From contig JASTVH010000001.1 of NCBI GenBank assembly GCA_042862465.1, forward strand, positions 610,236 through 674,235: a stretch of 64,000 bases of DNA, given 5' to 3'. Positions 1 to 8,199 of the stretch are shown here, one piece after another. The DNA comes from JASTVH01 sp042862465. Lineage in GTDB: Bacteria > Pseudomonadota > Gammaproteobacteria > Pseudomonadales > Oleiphilaceae. Within the stretch, counting starts at the first letter, position 1. Every line of letters starts with the position of its first letter. A program made the translations under genes and the position numbers. A model generated the notes under the pieces. It did no database searches and had not been told where the DNA came from. It was given only the letters and a program-made list of their open reading frames with translations.

Positions 1-395
1 AGGTCCACGGTTTCCGGATTGCGGGCACTTTCGGCGATCAGGATCCGAAACATGGCCACCACCTCGGGATCACTGCTCAGATCCAGGAACTGCCGCGCCA
101 CCGCTCGCAGCGCGTCGGGCACGTGACTGTGCTCATCAACCAGCTGCGAATCCAGCCCATACAGCTCCAGCTTGTAGGCAATGACCGCTTCGTAGAGTGC
201 CTCCTTGCTGCCGAAGTGGGAATAAACCGTCTGCTTGGACACCCCCGCTTCCTTGGCGACATCCCCCATGGTGGTGTCTTCCACTCCTTGCTTGAGAAAG
301 AGTGCGGCGGCGGAACCCAGAATGGCAAAGCGTTTTTCGCGGCTCTTGGGTCGCCCGGCACCGGCTCGTGTTGGTGTCACGGAATTATTTGTCAT
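1..395 (-). CDS. TetR/AcrR-family repressor (3' end outside window)
   Basis: Reading leftward from an ATG at 395, the first ~130 residues are visible and run off the window edge. The N-terminus has the TetR helix-turn-helix: an Ala-rich helix, then TTMGDVAKEAGVSKQTVYSH followed by FGSKEALY. The remainder is the start of the ligand-binding domain (LDLSSDPEVVAMFRILIAES). It diverges from an RND efflux operon and an inverted repeat lies between them, so it very probably represses that operon and itself until a toxic ligand binds. The ligand cannot be read from the sequence. Confidence 0.9.
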   Translation of the reverse strand, partial: MTNNSVTPTRAGAGRPKSREKRFAILGSAAALFLKQGVEDTTMGDVAKEAGVSKQTVYSHFGSKEALYEAVIAYKLELYGLDSQLVDEHSHVPDALRAVARQFLDLSSDPEVVAMFRILIAESARNPETVD

Positions 396-426
396 TTAAA
401 ACTAGACCGACGGGTTTGATAATGAT

Positions 427-452
427 TATAGTGGACTCGTGAGTCCAGTATA
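427..452. promoter_or_regulatory. TetR-type operator palindrome
   Basis: Between the divergent tetR and efflux genes lies a perfect 7-bp inverted repeat, TGGACTC-GT-GAGTCCA (432-447), flanked on both sides by G and TATA. The dyad (core ACTCGTGAGT) resembles operators of TetR/AcrR repressors and lies 32 bp before the efflux start codon, where bound repressor would block polymerase. Assignment to this TetR is inferred from position. Confidence 0.65.
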
Positions 453-479
453 GCAGTTATTCAGGATCGGTGATAAGCC

Positions 480-1655
480 ATGGAGAAGAACATGTACATA
501 GCGCTGGAAAGGCATATCCCGGGCGCGGCCAGGAAGTTGCCCCTGCCTGGACTGGCCAGTTTGATCATGCTCGCCCTGCTGGCCGGGTGTGGAGAATCGG
601 AGAAGGCTGTCTCGGAAAACGCGCAACCGGCCATGCCCGTGGTCGTCCAGAAACTGGAAGCGGTGGATCACTATACGGTAGATCGTGAATTCAGTGGCCG
701 GATTGAATCCACAAGGCAAAGTGCCCTGGCGTTTGAGTTTAGTGGTCGCGTGGAGTCGGTGACCGTGGACGAGGGTGATCGGGTCAGTCGAGGTCAGTTG
801 CTGGCGCGGCTGGATACCGATTTGCTGCAGGCCGAACAGCGCCAGGCTGACGCCGCGCTGGCGCAACGCCGTTCCCAGTTGGCGCTGGCCCGTCAGACGC
901 TCAAGCGATTCAAGCGGCTGCTGCAGGACAACGCGGTCTCCCGTCAGGAGGTGGATGAGGCACAGGAAAAAGTGCATTCACTCGAGGCCGGAGTTGACCT
1001 GGAAAAGGCTCGTCTTCAGACCATCACCACCCGCCTTGAGAAGGCTCGTCTGACGGCACCTTTCAATGCCGTGGTGGCCAGGCGCTCGGTGGACGAGGGG
1101 GCCGTGGTTGGCCCGCAGCAGCCGGTATTGCAACTGCTGGAATCCGGCCCCCAGGAGGCGCGCATTGCGGTAACCGCCGGAGTTGCCGACCGCTTTGACG
1201 TGGGGGAGACCCTGGCGCTGACGGTGCGGGGGCAACAACTGCAGTCCCACATCAAGCGAATCCTGCCGGTGCGGGATGTCCGGACCCATACGGTGGATCT
1301 TATTGTGGCCATCGATGCTCCCGAGACGCCCCTGCGGCCTGGCGATCTGGTGTCAGCGCAAGTGCCCGAAACAATTGAAAACCGGGGCTATTGGCTGCCT
1401 TACAGCGCTTTGACCGACGCGACGCGAGGACTGTGGGGCGTCTACAGCGTGGTCAGTGACGATCAGGGCCAGGAGCAGGTGGCCTTGCGTACCGTGGAAG
1501 TACTGCACCAGACCGGGGATCGGGTGTTCGTACGCGGCACCCTGGAAGATGGTGATCGGGTGGTGGCCAAAGGCACCCATCGGATGGTGCCGGGCCTTGC
1601 CGTAGATGTTCAGGACGCCCGTCCGGCCCTTGCGGTTCGCACCCCCCAACCCTGA
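480..1655 (+). CDS. RND efflux periplasmic adaptor lipoprotein (MFP)
   Basis: A 391-residue membrane fusion protein linking an RND pump to an outer-membrane channel. The N-terminus carries a lipoprotein signal (LALLAGCGE, lipobox Cys near residue 37). It continues with a barrel-sandwich/lipoyl region (FEFSGRVESVTVDEGDRV), an alpha-helical coiled-coil hairpin at about residues 110-185 (QADAALAQRRSQLALARQTL), and beta-barrel and membrane-proximal domains. It is the first gene of the operon opposite tetR; the pump gene starts 13 bp after its stop. Substrate unknown. Confidence 0.93.
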   Translation: MEKNMYIALERHIPGAARKLPLPGLASLIMLALLAGCGESEKAVSENAQPAMPVVVQKLEAVDHYTVDREFSGRIESTRQSALAFEFSGRVESVTVDEGDRVSRGQLLARLDTDLLQAEQRQADAALAQRRSQLALARQTLKRFKRLLQDNAVSRQEVDEAQEKVHSLEAGVDLEKARLQTITTRLEKARLTAPFNAVVARRSVDEGAVVGPQQPVLQLLESGPQEARIAVTAGVADRFDVGETLALTVRGQQLQSHIKRILPVRDVRTHTVDLIVAIDAPETPLRPGDLVSAQVPETIENRGYWLPYSALTDATRGLWGVYSVVSDDQGQEQVALRTVEVLHQTGDRVFVRGTLEDGDRVVAKGTHRMVPGLAVDVQDARPALAVRTPQP

Positions 1656-1667
1656 GGAGAATCCGTC

Positions 1668-4600
1668 ATGGGCACACTGTTCTATCGCAACAGCCACTTG
1701 CTGACGCTGGTCATGATCGCCGTCATGGTGGCAGGTGTAACGGCATTGAGCCACCTGCCGCGCATTGAGGATCCGCGTATCGATTTGCGCAATCCCACGA
1801 TTCTGACTGCCTTGCCGGGAGCCTCTGCCGAGCGGGTTGAGGCGCTGGTGACCGAGAAAATAGAGGAACGCCTGGAGGAAATCCCGGAAATCAACTGGAT
1901 CAAGTCCAACTCCCGCCCCGGTCTATCCATGATTGTGGTGGAGCTCAATGCCAACATCGACGCCTCGACCAACCAACAGGTATTCACCAAGATTCGTGAC
2001 AAGCTGGATGATGTGCGCTCGGAGCTGCCGGAGGATGCGTTGGCGCCCGTGTTCGACGACCTGCGCGGCGCTTCGGCATTCAGCTATATCCTGGCCCTGA
2101 AGTGGGGGGCGAACACGCCTGCCCGACTGAATATTCTCGGCCGTCACGCCGAAGAACTTGCGGACCAGCTTCGGCACATCAATGGCACCGATTTTGTGAA
2201 AGTCTTCGGTAAACCGGAGGAAGAAATCACAGTGGCCCTGGATCCGGTCAAGCTGGCTTCGCTCGGGCTGACACCGTCGCAGGTGGTGCGGCGGATTCGG
2301 TCTGCGGATGTCAAAGTGCCGGCCGGAACCCTGGAGCAGTCCGGTCAGCGCTTCATCATGGAGGTCCAGGGGGAACTGGACAGCCTTCAACGCATCGCCC
2401 GGATTCCCGTGGCCGGAGGATCGGAGGGGGCGGTGACCTATCTGGGGGATCTGGCCCGTATCGAACGCGGCTGGCGGCAGCCCTTGCAGACCCTGGGCTA
2501 CACGGACCGTCAGCGCGCTCTGTTTGTCGCCGCCCGGGTGGGCAAGGATGCCCGGGTCGATCAATGGTCGCAGGCGGTGAAGGATACCATTGCCACCTTC
2601 CGCGCCCGGATTGACAGCCGTATTGAGCTGGAAACCCGGTTTGATCAAAGCCTCTATACCCAGAAACGATTGCAGGGGCTGGCGTCGAATCTGATGGCTG
2701 GCGCCCTGGTGGTGATGGCCGTGGTGTTTTTCAGCATGGGCTGGCGGCCGTCGCTGGTGGTGGGGCTGGCATTGCCATTGAGTGCCGCAACCGCGCTGTT
2801 CGGCCTGTTGGTGTTCAACCAGCAGATCCATCAGATGACGGTGTTCGGTCTCATCATTGCGCTGGGGCTGCTGATCGACAATGCCATTGTTGTCACCGAG
2901 GAAGTGCGCAAGCGCTTACAGGAAGGGATGGCCCCGGGCAAGGCGGTGGCCGAGTCGGTTAAGCACCTGTTTGCGCCCCTGTTGGCCTCGACGCTGACCA
3001 CCATTCTGGGCTTCATGCCGATTTTGCTGCTGACCGGCAATATCGGCGATTTTGTCGGTCCGATTGCCATCAGTGTCGTGCTCGCCCTGATCGCGTCCTT
3101 TGTGCTTTCCATGACAGTGATAGCCGCCCTCGCGGCGCGGTTCGGCCATGTAGCCGACGCTGCAGAAAGCCGCTGGTGGCAGCGCGGGGTGCAGCCAAAA
3201 AGATTGGGGCATTTCTATCATCGGTTGGTCAGCGCTTCCGTTAATCGACCCAAGACAGCTGTGGCGCTGTGCCTGGCGTTGGCCCTGGCCGGTTTTATGG
3301 CGGCCCGGACCCTGCCCAATCAGTTCTTCCCGCCGGCGGATCGGGACCAGTTTCAGGTGGAAATCTGGATGGCCCCCGGCACCGCCGCGGAAAAGACCGC
3401 ACAACGGGCAATGGAAGTGGATCAGGTCATTCGTGACACCGTCAGTCCTGCCCATATCGATTGGCTGACCGGCGCCAGCTTCCCAACCGTCTATTACAAC
3501 CTCGTTATGAACAAGGACGGGCGGCCGACCTACGCCCAGGGCATCGTGAAGATGCCGGATGTGCAGCAGGTGACCACGGCAGTTAACAAGCTGCAGGCTA
3601 CGCTCACACAGCAATTTCCAGATGCCAGAATCGTGGTGCGCGCATTTGGGCAGGGGCCGCCCATCGATGCCCCGGTCTCGTTTCGCCTGTTCGGCCCCGA
3701 TCTGGATGTCCTGCGTGCCAAGGGCGAGACATTGCGGCGTGTGATGCATGGTGTGCCCGCAATCACTCACACACTGTCCAGCATTAGCGGCGGTGTGCCC
3801 AAGCTCGTTCATCACGCTGACGAGGTGCGCGCGGCCCAGGCCGGGCTGACCCTCGCCGATGTGGCCGGGCAGTTGCAGACCAACCTGGATGGAAGGGTGA
3901 GCGGCTCGGTGCTGGAAGGGGTGGAAGAGGTTCCGGTACGGGTGCGCCTGCCGGATCACAACCGCCAGTCCGTGAACCGCATGGGGGACTGGCAGGTGGT
4001 GGCTCCCCAGGCAGGCGGCTGGCTGCCGGCTTCTGCCTTGGGGGAGTTGGCACTGGAGCCCACGGTGGCGGTGATCACCCATCGCGACGGACAGAGGGTC
4101 AATGAAATCCAGGGGTTCACGGAGCAGGGCGCCTTGCCCATTGAGGTCACCAAAACCGTAAAGCAGCGTCTGGCCGAGGCGGGATTTCACTTGCCGCCCG
4201 GTTACCGACTGGAGACAGCCGGGGAGAGTGAGGAGTCGGGTGAGGCCATTGCCAGTCTGGTGGCGTATGTCCCGGTGTTGATGGTGCTCATGGTGGCTGT
4301 GTTGGTCCTGACCTTCCGCAGCTGGCTGCTGGCCGGGTTTATCGGGATCGTGGCCATCGCTTCGGTGGGACTGGGGCTGCTGTGCCTGTTTGTGGCTGGC
4401 TATCCGCTCGGGTTCAATCCCATTCTGGGCAGTGCGGGGCTGATCGGTGTGGCCATCAACGGCAGCATTGTGGTGCTGGCCGCTTTCCAGGCCAATCCCG
4501 CCGCAAGGGCCGGGGATGCTCAGGCGATTGTGAAGGAAACCCTGGGCTCCACGCGGCACATCGTATCAACGACCCTGACGACGGTCGGCGGATTCCTGCC

Positions 4601-4781
4601 GCTGATGTTTTTCACTGAAGGGGATTTCTGGCCCCCACTGGCGGTGGTCATCGCCGGGGGTGTCGGGCTGGCAATGATCCTCTCCCAATTCATGATTCCC
4701 GCACTTTATCGCTGGGCTTACGGCTCACGAGTCCGTCAGACGGACGCTTCGGCGGCGCTGGCGGCTCCGGATGCGGGTTGA
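1668..4781 (+). CDS. RND efflux transporter permease, HAE1-type
   Basis: An inner-membrane proton-driven efflux pump of 1037 residues, the usual AcrB-family length. It has an N-terminal membrane helix, a large periplasmic porter loop, the TM4 proton-relay segment GLIIALGLLIDNAIVV with its Asp, and a second symmetrical half ending in a TM bundle around residues 870-1020. A ribosome site (GAGGAG) precedes the ATG. With its upstream adaptor it forms a two-component pump; no TolC-type gene is adjacent, so an outer-membrane partner is probably encoded elsewhere. It is unrelated to the HME-type CusA at 39-42 kb. Confidence 0.95.
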   Translation: MGTLFYRNSHLLTLVMIAVMVAGVTALSHLPRIEDPRIDLRNPTILTALPGASAERVEALVTEKIEERLEEIPEINWIKSNSRPGLSMIVVELNANIDASTNQQVFTKIRDKLDDVRSELPEDALAPVFDDLRGASAFSYILALKWGANTPARLNILGRHAEELADQLRHINGTDFVKVFGKPEEEITVALDPVKLASLGLTPSQVVRRIRSADVKVPAGTLEQSGQRFIMEVQGELDSLQRIARIPVAGGSEGAVTYLGDLARIERGWRQPLQTLGYTDRQRALFVAARVGKDARVDQWSQAVKDTIATFRARIDSRIELETRFDQSLYTQKRLQGLASNLMAGALVVMAVVFFSMGWRPSLVVGLALPLSAATALFGLLVFNQQIHQMTVFGLIIALGLLIDNAIVVTEEVRKRLQEGMAPGKAVAESVKHLFAPLLASTLTTILGFMPILLLTGNIGDFVGPIAISVVLALIASFVLSMTVIAALAARFGHVADAAESRWWQRGVQPKRLGHFYHRLVSASVNRPKTAVALCLALALAGFMAARTLPNQFFPPADRDQFQVEIWMAPGTAAEKTAQRAMEVDQVIRDTVSPAHIDWLTGASFPTVYYNLVMNKDGRPTYAQGIVKMPDVQQVTTAVNKLQATLTQQFPDARIVVRAFGQGPPIDAPVSFRLFGPDLDVLRAKGETLRRVMHGVPAITHTLSSISGGVPKLVHHADEVRAAQAGLTLADVAGQLQTNLDGRVSGSVLEGVEEVPVRVRLPDHNRQSVNRMGDWQVVAPQAGGWLPASALGELALEPTVAVITHRDGQRVNEIQGFTEQGALPIEVTKTVKQRLAEAGFHLPPGYRLETAGESEESGEAIASLVAYVPVLMVLMVAVLVLTFRSWLLAGFIGIVAIASVGLGLLCLFVAGYPLGFNPILGSAGLIGVAINGSIVVLAAFQANPAARAGDAQAIVKETLGSTRHIVSTTLTTVGGFLPLMFFTEGDFWPPLAVVIAGGVGLAMILSQFMIPALYRWAYGSRVRQTDASAALAAPDAG

Positions 4782-4813
4782 TACATTCAAATAACAATCA
4801 TTGGAGAAATGAC

Positions 4814-6460
4814 ATGGTACGCACAGGACGACGCTATCGGACGAAGCGGGCCAATGACCATTACGACGTTATCGTGATCGGCTCCGGCATCGGCGGCCTC
4901 TGTACCGCGGCGCTGTTGTCCAGGCTGGGCAAAAAGGTCTGTGTGCTGGAGCAGCACTACACCGCAGGTGGTTACACCCATGCGTACGAACGCAACGGCT
5001 ATGAATGGGACGTAGGGGTGCATTACATCGGCGAGGTGCACAAGCCCTGGTCCATGATTCGGCGCGTGTTCGATGTAATCACTGACGGCCAGCTTGAGTG
5101 GGCGCCGATGGATCCGGTTTACGACCATGTGGTGTTGGGCGAGCACGAATATGATTACGTGGCCGGCCGCAAGGCCTTTGCCGAAACGATGAAGGCGCGT
5201 TTCCCCGGCGAAGAAAAGGCCATCGACACCTATATTAGGTACATCTCGGATGTCAGTCGCCGCGTACCGCGTTTTTTCGCGGGCCAGGCCATGCCGCCGC
5301 TGGTGGCGCGTGCCTATAACAAGGCCCGCCGTTTCATCATGCCGGGCTACATGTTCAAAACCACCCGGGAGGTACTGGAAGGCATCACCCGTAACGAGGA
5401 ACTGATCGCGGTCTTGACCGCCCAATGGGGCGACTACGGGCTGCCCCCGAATGAATCGTCGTTCCTGATGCATGCCATGGTTGCCAAGCACTATCTCACC
5501 GGGGGCAATTACCCCGTGGGTGGCGCGGCCCGGATTGCCGAAACCATTATTCCGGTGATCCGCTCCGCTGGCGGCGAGGTGTTTACCTATGCCGGAGTGG
5601 ACCAGATTCTGGTCGAGCGCAACAAGGCCGTGGGCGTGCGCATGAAAAACGGTGACGTAATCCGGTCGGGGGCGGTGGTGAGCAACGCCGGCCTGTTTCC
5701 GACAGTGGAAGACCTGCTTCCGAAGGAGGTCGCCCAAAAGCATGGTTACACCGATCGCCTGCGTCACGTAAACCTGTCTTCCGCGCATCTGTGCCTGTAT
5801 GCCGGCTTCAAGGGCAGTGCCAAGGAGTTGGGGCTTCCCAAGATGAACTACTGGGTGTATCCCTCCGCCGATCACGACGGCAACGTGGAGCGTTTCCGGA
5901 ACAATCCGGACTCGCCGATGCCCCTGATCTACATATCCTTTCCTTCGGCCAAGGACCCCAGCTGGGACGAGCGTTATCCCAACAAGGCTACGGTCGAAGT
6001 GGTAGCGCCCACGCACCACAGCTGGTTCAAACAGTGGGAAGGCAGTCAGTGGAACAAGCGAGGGGAGGATTACGAAGCTTTCAAGGAACAGCTGGCGCAG
6101 CGGTTGCTGGAAACGCTTTACCGCTTTGAGCCCCAGCTCAAGGACGCCCTGGACTTCCATGAGTTGTCCACGCCGTTATCGACCCAATGGTTCCAGTGGA
6201 ACAAGGCCGGCGAGATCTATGGCATCGATCACACTGTGGAGCGCTTCAAGCAGGAATGGTTGCATCCGCAGACGCCTATCAAGAATCTCTACCTTACCGG
6301 TTCCGATATTCTCACGGCCGGTGTCGGGGGTGCGTTGATGGGTGGGGTCATGACCGCTTCCGTGATGGCCGGGTGGCGCAGCTATCGGCTTATGGGGCTG
6401 ATCAAGGACGCCTATAAGGAAGCCGATGCCGGTTCGGCCGTGCAGGCCCATTCGGCCTAG
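4814..6460 (+). CDS. FAD-dependent phytoene desaturase/retinol saturase-like oxidoreductase
   Basis: A flavoprotein of about 548 residues. The ATG at 4814 is chosen because GGAG lies just upstream; an in-frame TTG at 4778 would overlap the pump stop codon. Near the N-terminus is a dinucleotide-binding motif (VIGSGIGGLCTAALLSRLGK) followed by VLEQHYTAGGYTHAYERNGY, typical of the CrtI/carotenoid isomerase/retinol saturase group, and the C-terminus has the FAD-closing segment YLTGSDILTAGVGGALMGG. It follows the RND pump by about 30 bp and is probably co-transcribed. The substrate is unknown; a lipid or isoprenoid is plausible from the family. Confidence 0.85.
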   Translation: MVRTGRRYRTKRANDHYDVIVIGSGIGGLCTAALLSRLGKKVCVLEQHYTAGGYTHAYERNGYEWDVGVHYIGEVHKPWSMIRRVFDVITDGQLEWAPMDPVYDHVVLGEHEYDYVAGRKAFAETMKARFPGEEKAIDTYIRYISDVSRRVPRFFAGQAMPPLVARAYNKARRFIMPGYMFKTTREVLEGITRNEELIAVLTAQWGDYGLPPNESSFLMHAMVAKHYLTGGNYPVGGAARIAETIIPVIRSAGGEVFTYAGVDQILVERNKAVGVRMKNGDVIRSGAVVSNAGLFPTVEDLLPKEVAQKHGYTDRLRHVNLSSAHLCLYAGFKGSAKELGLPKMNYWVYPSADHDGNVERFRNNPDSPMPLIYISFPSAKDPSWDERYPNKATVEVVAPTHHSWFKQWEGSQWNKRGEDYEAFKEQLAQRLLETLYRFEPQLKDALDFHELSTPLSTQWFQWNKAGEIYGIDHTVERFKQEWLHPQTPIKNLYLTGSDILTAGVGGALMGGVMTASVMAGWRSYRLMGLIKDAYKEADAGSAVQAHSA

Positions 6461-7578
6461 GAATCCGGCTCGCTACACCAGTGCGGCTCGCGGTGCGCCA
6501 TGGATTGGCACATCGCCTGGGCGGCAATTTCCACATCGGTGGCGTAGTACAGTGAGGCAAACCCGAGCTGTAGCCGGCCCAGGTTGTGGAAGATCAGCCC
6601 GAGGGCGATATCGCGGGCACTGAAATTCTCCTGATGCTGTGCGAAGTAGCGCGCGGCATTGCCGGTATCGTCCGAACCGATCAGGGCCAGGACGCGGCCA
6701 ATGCCGCCATGGTAGGCCTGTAGCAGCAGCCGCAGATAGAGTGCTTCCCGTTTCTCGGGCGGAAGATGACCAAAGCGGGCCTCAAAGGGGCCACGCAGGT
6801 TGCGATGGTTCTGTTCCAGTAAGCGGTAGGCGCAGTCTATCTGCACCATGCGGTGATAATGCAGCCGTTTGGGGATCTGGCAGTCCGAGAGCACTTCGGG
6901 CCGCAGTTGCATGATGCCCTGGGCTGCAGCGGCGGACTGGGCGTTCTTCTGCACGCCGCTCTCGATGATCACCTGGCCGAGCAACAGGCCGAGTATCGAT
7001 TTGGGGAAGGTGTAACGGCCCTTAGCCTGGCGGTCTTCATAGATCTTTTCGAACAGCGTGAGCAGCGGCACCTTTTGGTCGGGCGAGCCGATGGCCAGGT
7101 CGTCCCAGGTGCCCCAGACCCGGCTGTCCGTTGCCCGGCCCAGGAGTCGGTCGATCGACGCGCCGATATCCACGTGGGGCTGGTCGCAGGCGAGGGCAAA
7201 CGGGTAGCCGATACGCTCCAGCCCGCCCGCCAGCCAGAACGTTGCCCGGTCTTCCTGTGCCAGCGTCTCGCGGGTGCGATCGATGGCCTTCTGGGTCTCT
7301 TCCGGGCTTTCGGCATCTTCCATCCAGGTCAGGAAGGCGCCACGGCGGTTGTACAGGATGTGCCGGTTCGGCTGCTCGCAGTAAGCCTTCCCGAGCAAAA
7401 CCCAGCGGCGCAGTGTTTCCAGATTGCCGGCTACGCCCTGACTCATCCAGTAGGGCGTATTGCGTATCACGTCCTGCCAGCCCTCAACCTTCTCCGCCTG
7501 TGTGATTCCGGGAAGCACCAGAAACAACAGCAGAAGGAAGAGGTTAATCCTTTTTAAACAGTGATATGGCGTGTCCAT
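6457..7578 (-). CDS. SLT-fold lytic transglycosylase-like exported protein
   Basis: A 373-residue protein with a cleavable signal peptide (hydrophobic residues 11-28, ending TQA-EK). Around residues 200-225 it has the hallmark of soluble lytic transglycosylases: IIESGVQKNAQSAAAAQGIM with a catalytic-type Glu, then QLRPEV, and later AYHGGIGRV, matching the family AYNGG/AYNAG motif. It probably cleaves peptidoglycan glycan strands in the periplasm. It follows the shikimate kinase gene by 12 bp and its end overlaps the convergent FAD oxidoreductase by 4 bp. No clear Shine-Dalgarno precedes the ATG. Confidence 0.75.
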   Translation of the reverse strand: MDTPYHCLKRINLFLLLLFLVLPGITQAEKVEGWQDVIRNTPYWMSQGVAGNLETLRRWVLLGKAYCEQPNRHILYNRRGAFLTWMEDAESPEETQKAIDRTRETLAQEDRATFWLAGGLERIGYPFALACDQPHVDIGASIDRLLGRATDSRVWGTWDDLAIGSPDQKVPLLTLFEKIYEDRQAKGRYTFPKSILGLLLGQVIIESGVQKNAQSAAAAQGIMQLRPEVLSDCQIPKRLHYHRMVQIDCAYRLLEQNHRNLRGPFEARFGHLPPEKREALYLRLLLQAYHGGIGRVLALIGSDDTGNAARYFAQHQENFSARDIALGLIFHNLGRLQLGFASLYYATDVEIAAQAMCQSMAHREPHWCSEPDS

Positions 7579-7590
7579 TTATAAATCGTA

Positions 7591-8163
7591 TCAAGTTATG
7601 CCCTGCAGTGCCTCAATGATCGCCCGGACGGTCTCCCGGGGATCGGAAACATCCGCGTTGACGGTGATATCTGCCACCTTGTGGTATTGCGGTTCACGGA
7701 AATCGTAGAGGGTTTCCAGACCCTGGTTTTCACCCCGGGCCAGTCCGCGGCTGGATTCATTGTTGATGCGGGCAAGCATGGTCTCAACGGGAATGTAGAG
7801 GTAGACCAGGGGCCCAAGGGATCGCAGATGACGCAGGCCGTTTTCGCTGAGAACGGCGCTGCCCCCAGGGGCCAGTACTCCTGGTCCCTTGAGTCCGGTC
7901 AGCATGGTTTCTTCGGCGGCGAGAAACGTATCCATACCCTCTTCATCGATCAGCTGCTGGAGCGATTTTCCCGTCTGCTTCTCAATCAGGCTGTCCCCAT
8001 CCACGAAGGGAAGCTGCAGTGATTCCGCCAGCATTTGACCGACCGTGGATTTGCCCGCCCCGGGCATTCCCAGAAGAGTGATTGTTTGTGGAAGTGTGCT
8101 GGGCACGGTGGTTGGATCCTTGGCTGTCCTTTGCTTTTGCAAGACCGGTATAGTCAATAGCAT
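7591..8163 (-). CDS. aroK: Shikimate kinase
   Basis: A P-loop kinase that phosphorylates shikimate in aromatic amino-acid synthesis. Visible motifs are the Walker A GMPGAGKSTVGQ, the shikimate-binding FVDGDSLIEKQTG, and VLAPGGSAVL followed by LVYLYIPVETMLARI. From the ATG at 8163 it has 190 residues; a GTG at 8106 with AAGGA about 10 bp upstream would give 171 residues, closer to the family's usual size, so the start is uncertain. It diverges from the aconitase gene. It may be a second AroK/AroL-type enzyme, as the usual aroK-aroB neighbourhood is absent. Confidence 0.8.
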   Translation of the reverse strand: MLLTIPVLQKQRTAKDPTTVPSTLPQTITLLGMPGAGKSTVGQMLAESLQLPFVDGDSLIEKQTGKSLQQLIDEEGMDTFLAAEETMLTGLKGPGVLAPGGSAVLSENGLRHLRSLGPLVYLYIPVETMLARINNESSRGLARGENQGLETLYDFREPQYHKVADITVNADVSDPRETVRAIIEALQGIT

Positions 8164-8199
8164 ACTGGAAATCACTTCAGCGAGCGCGAGGAGGGAACC

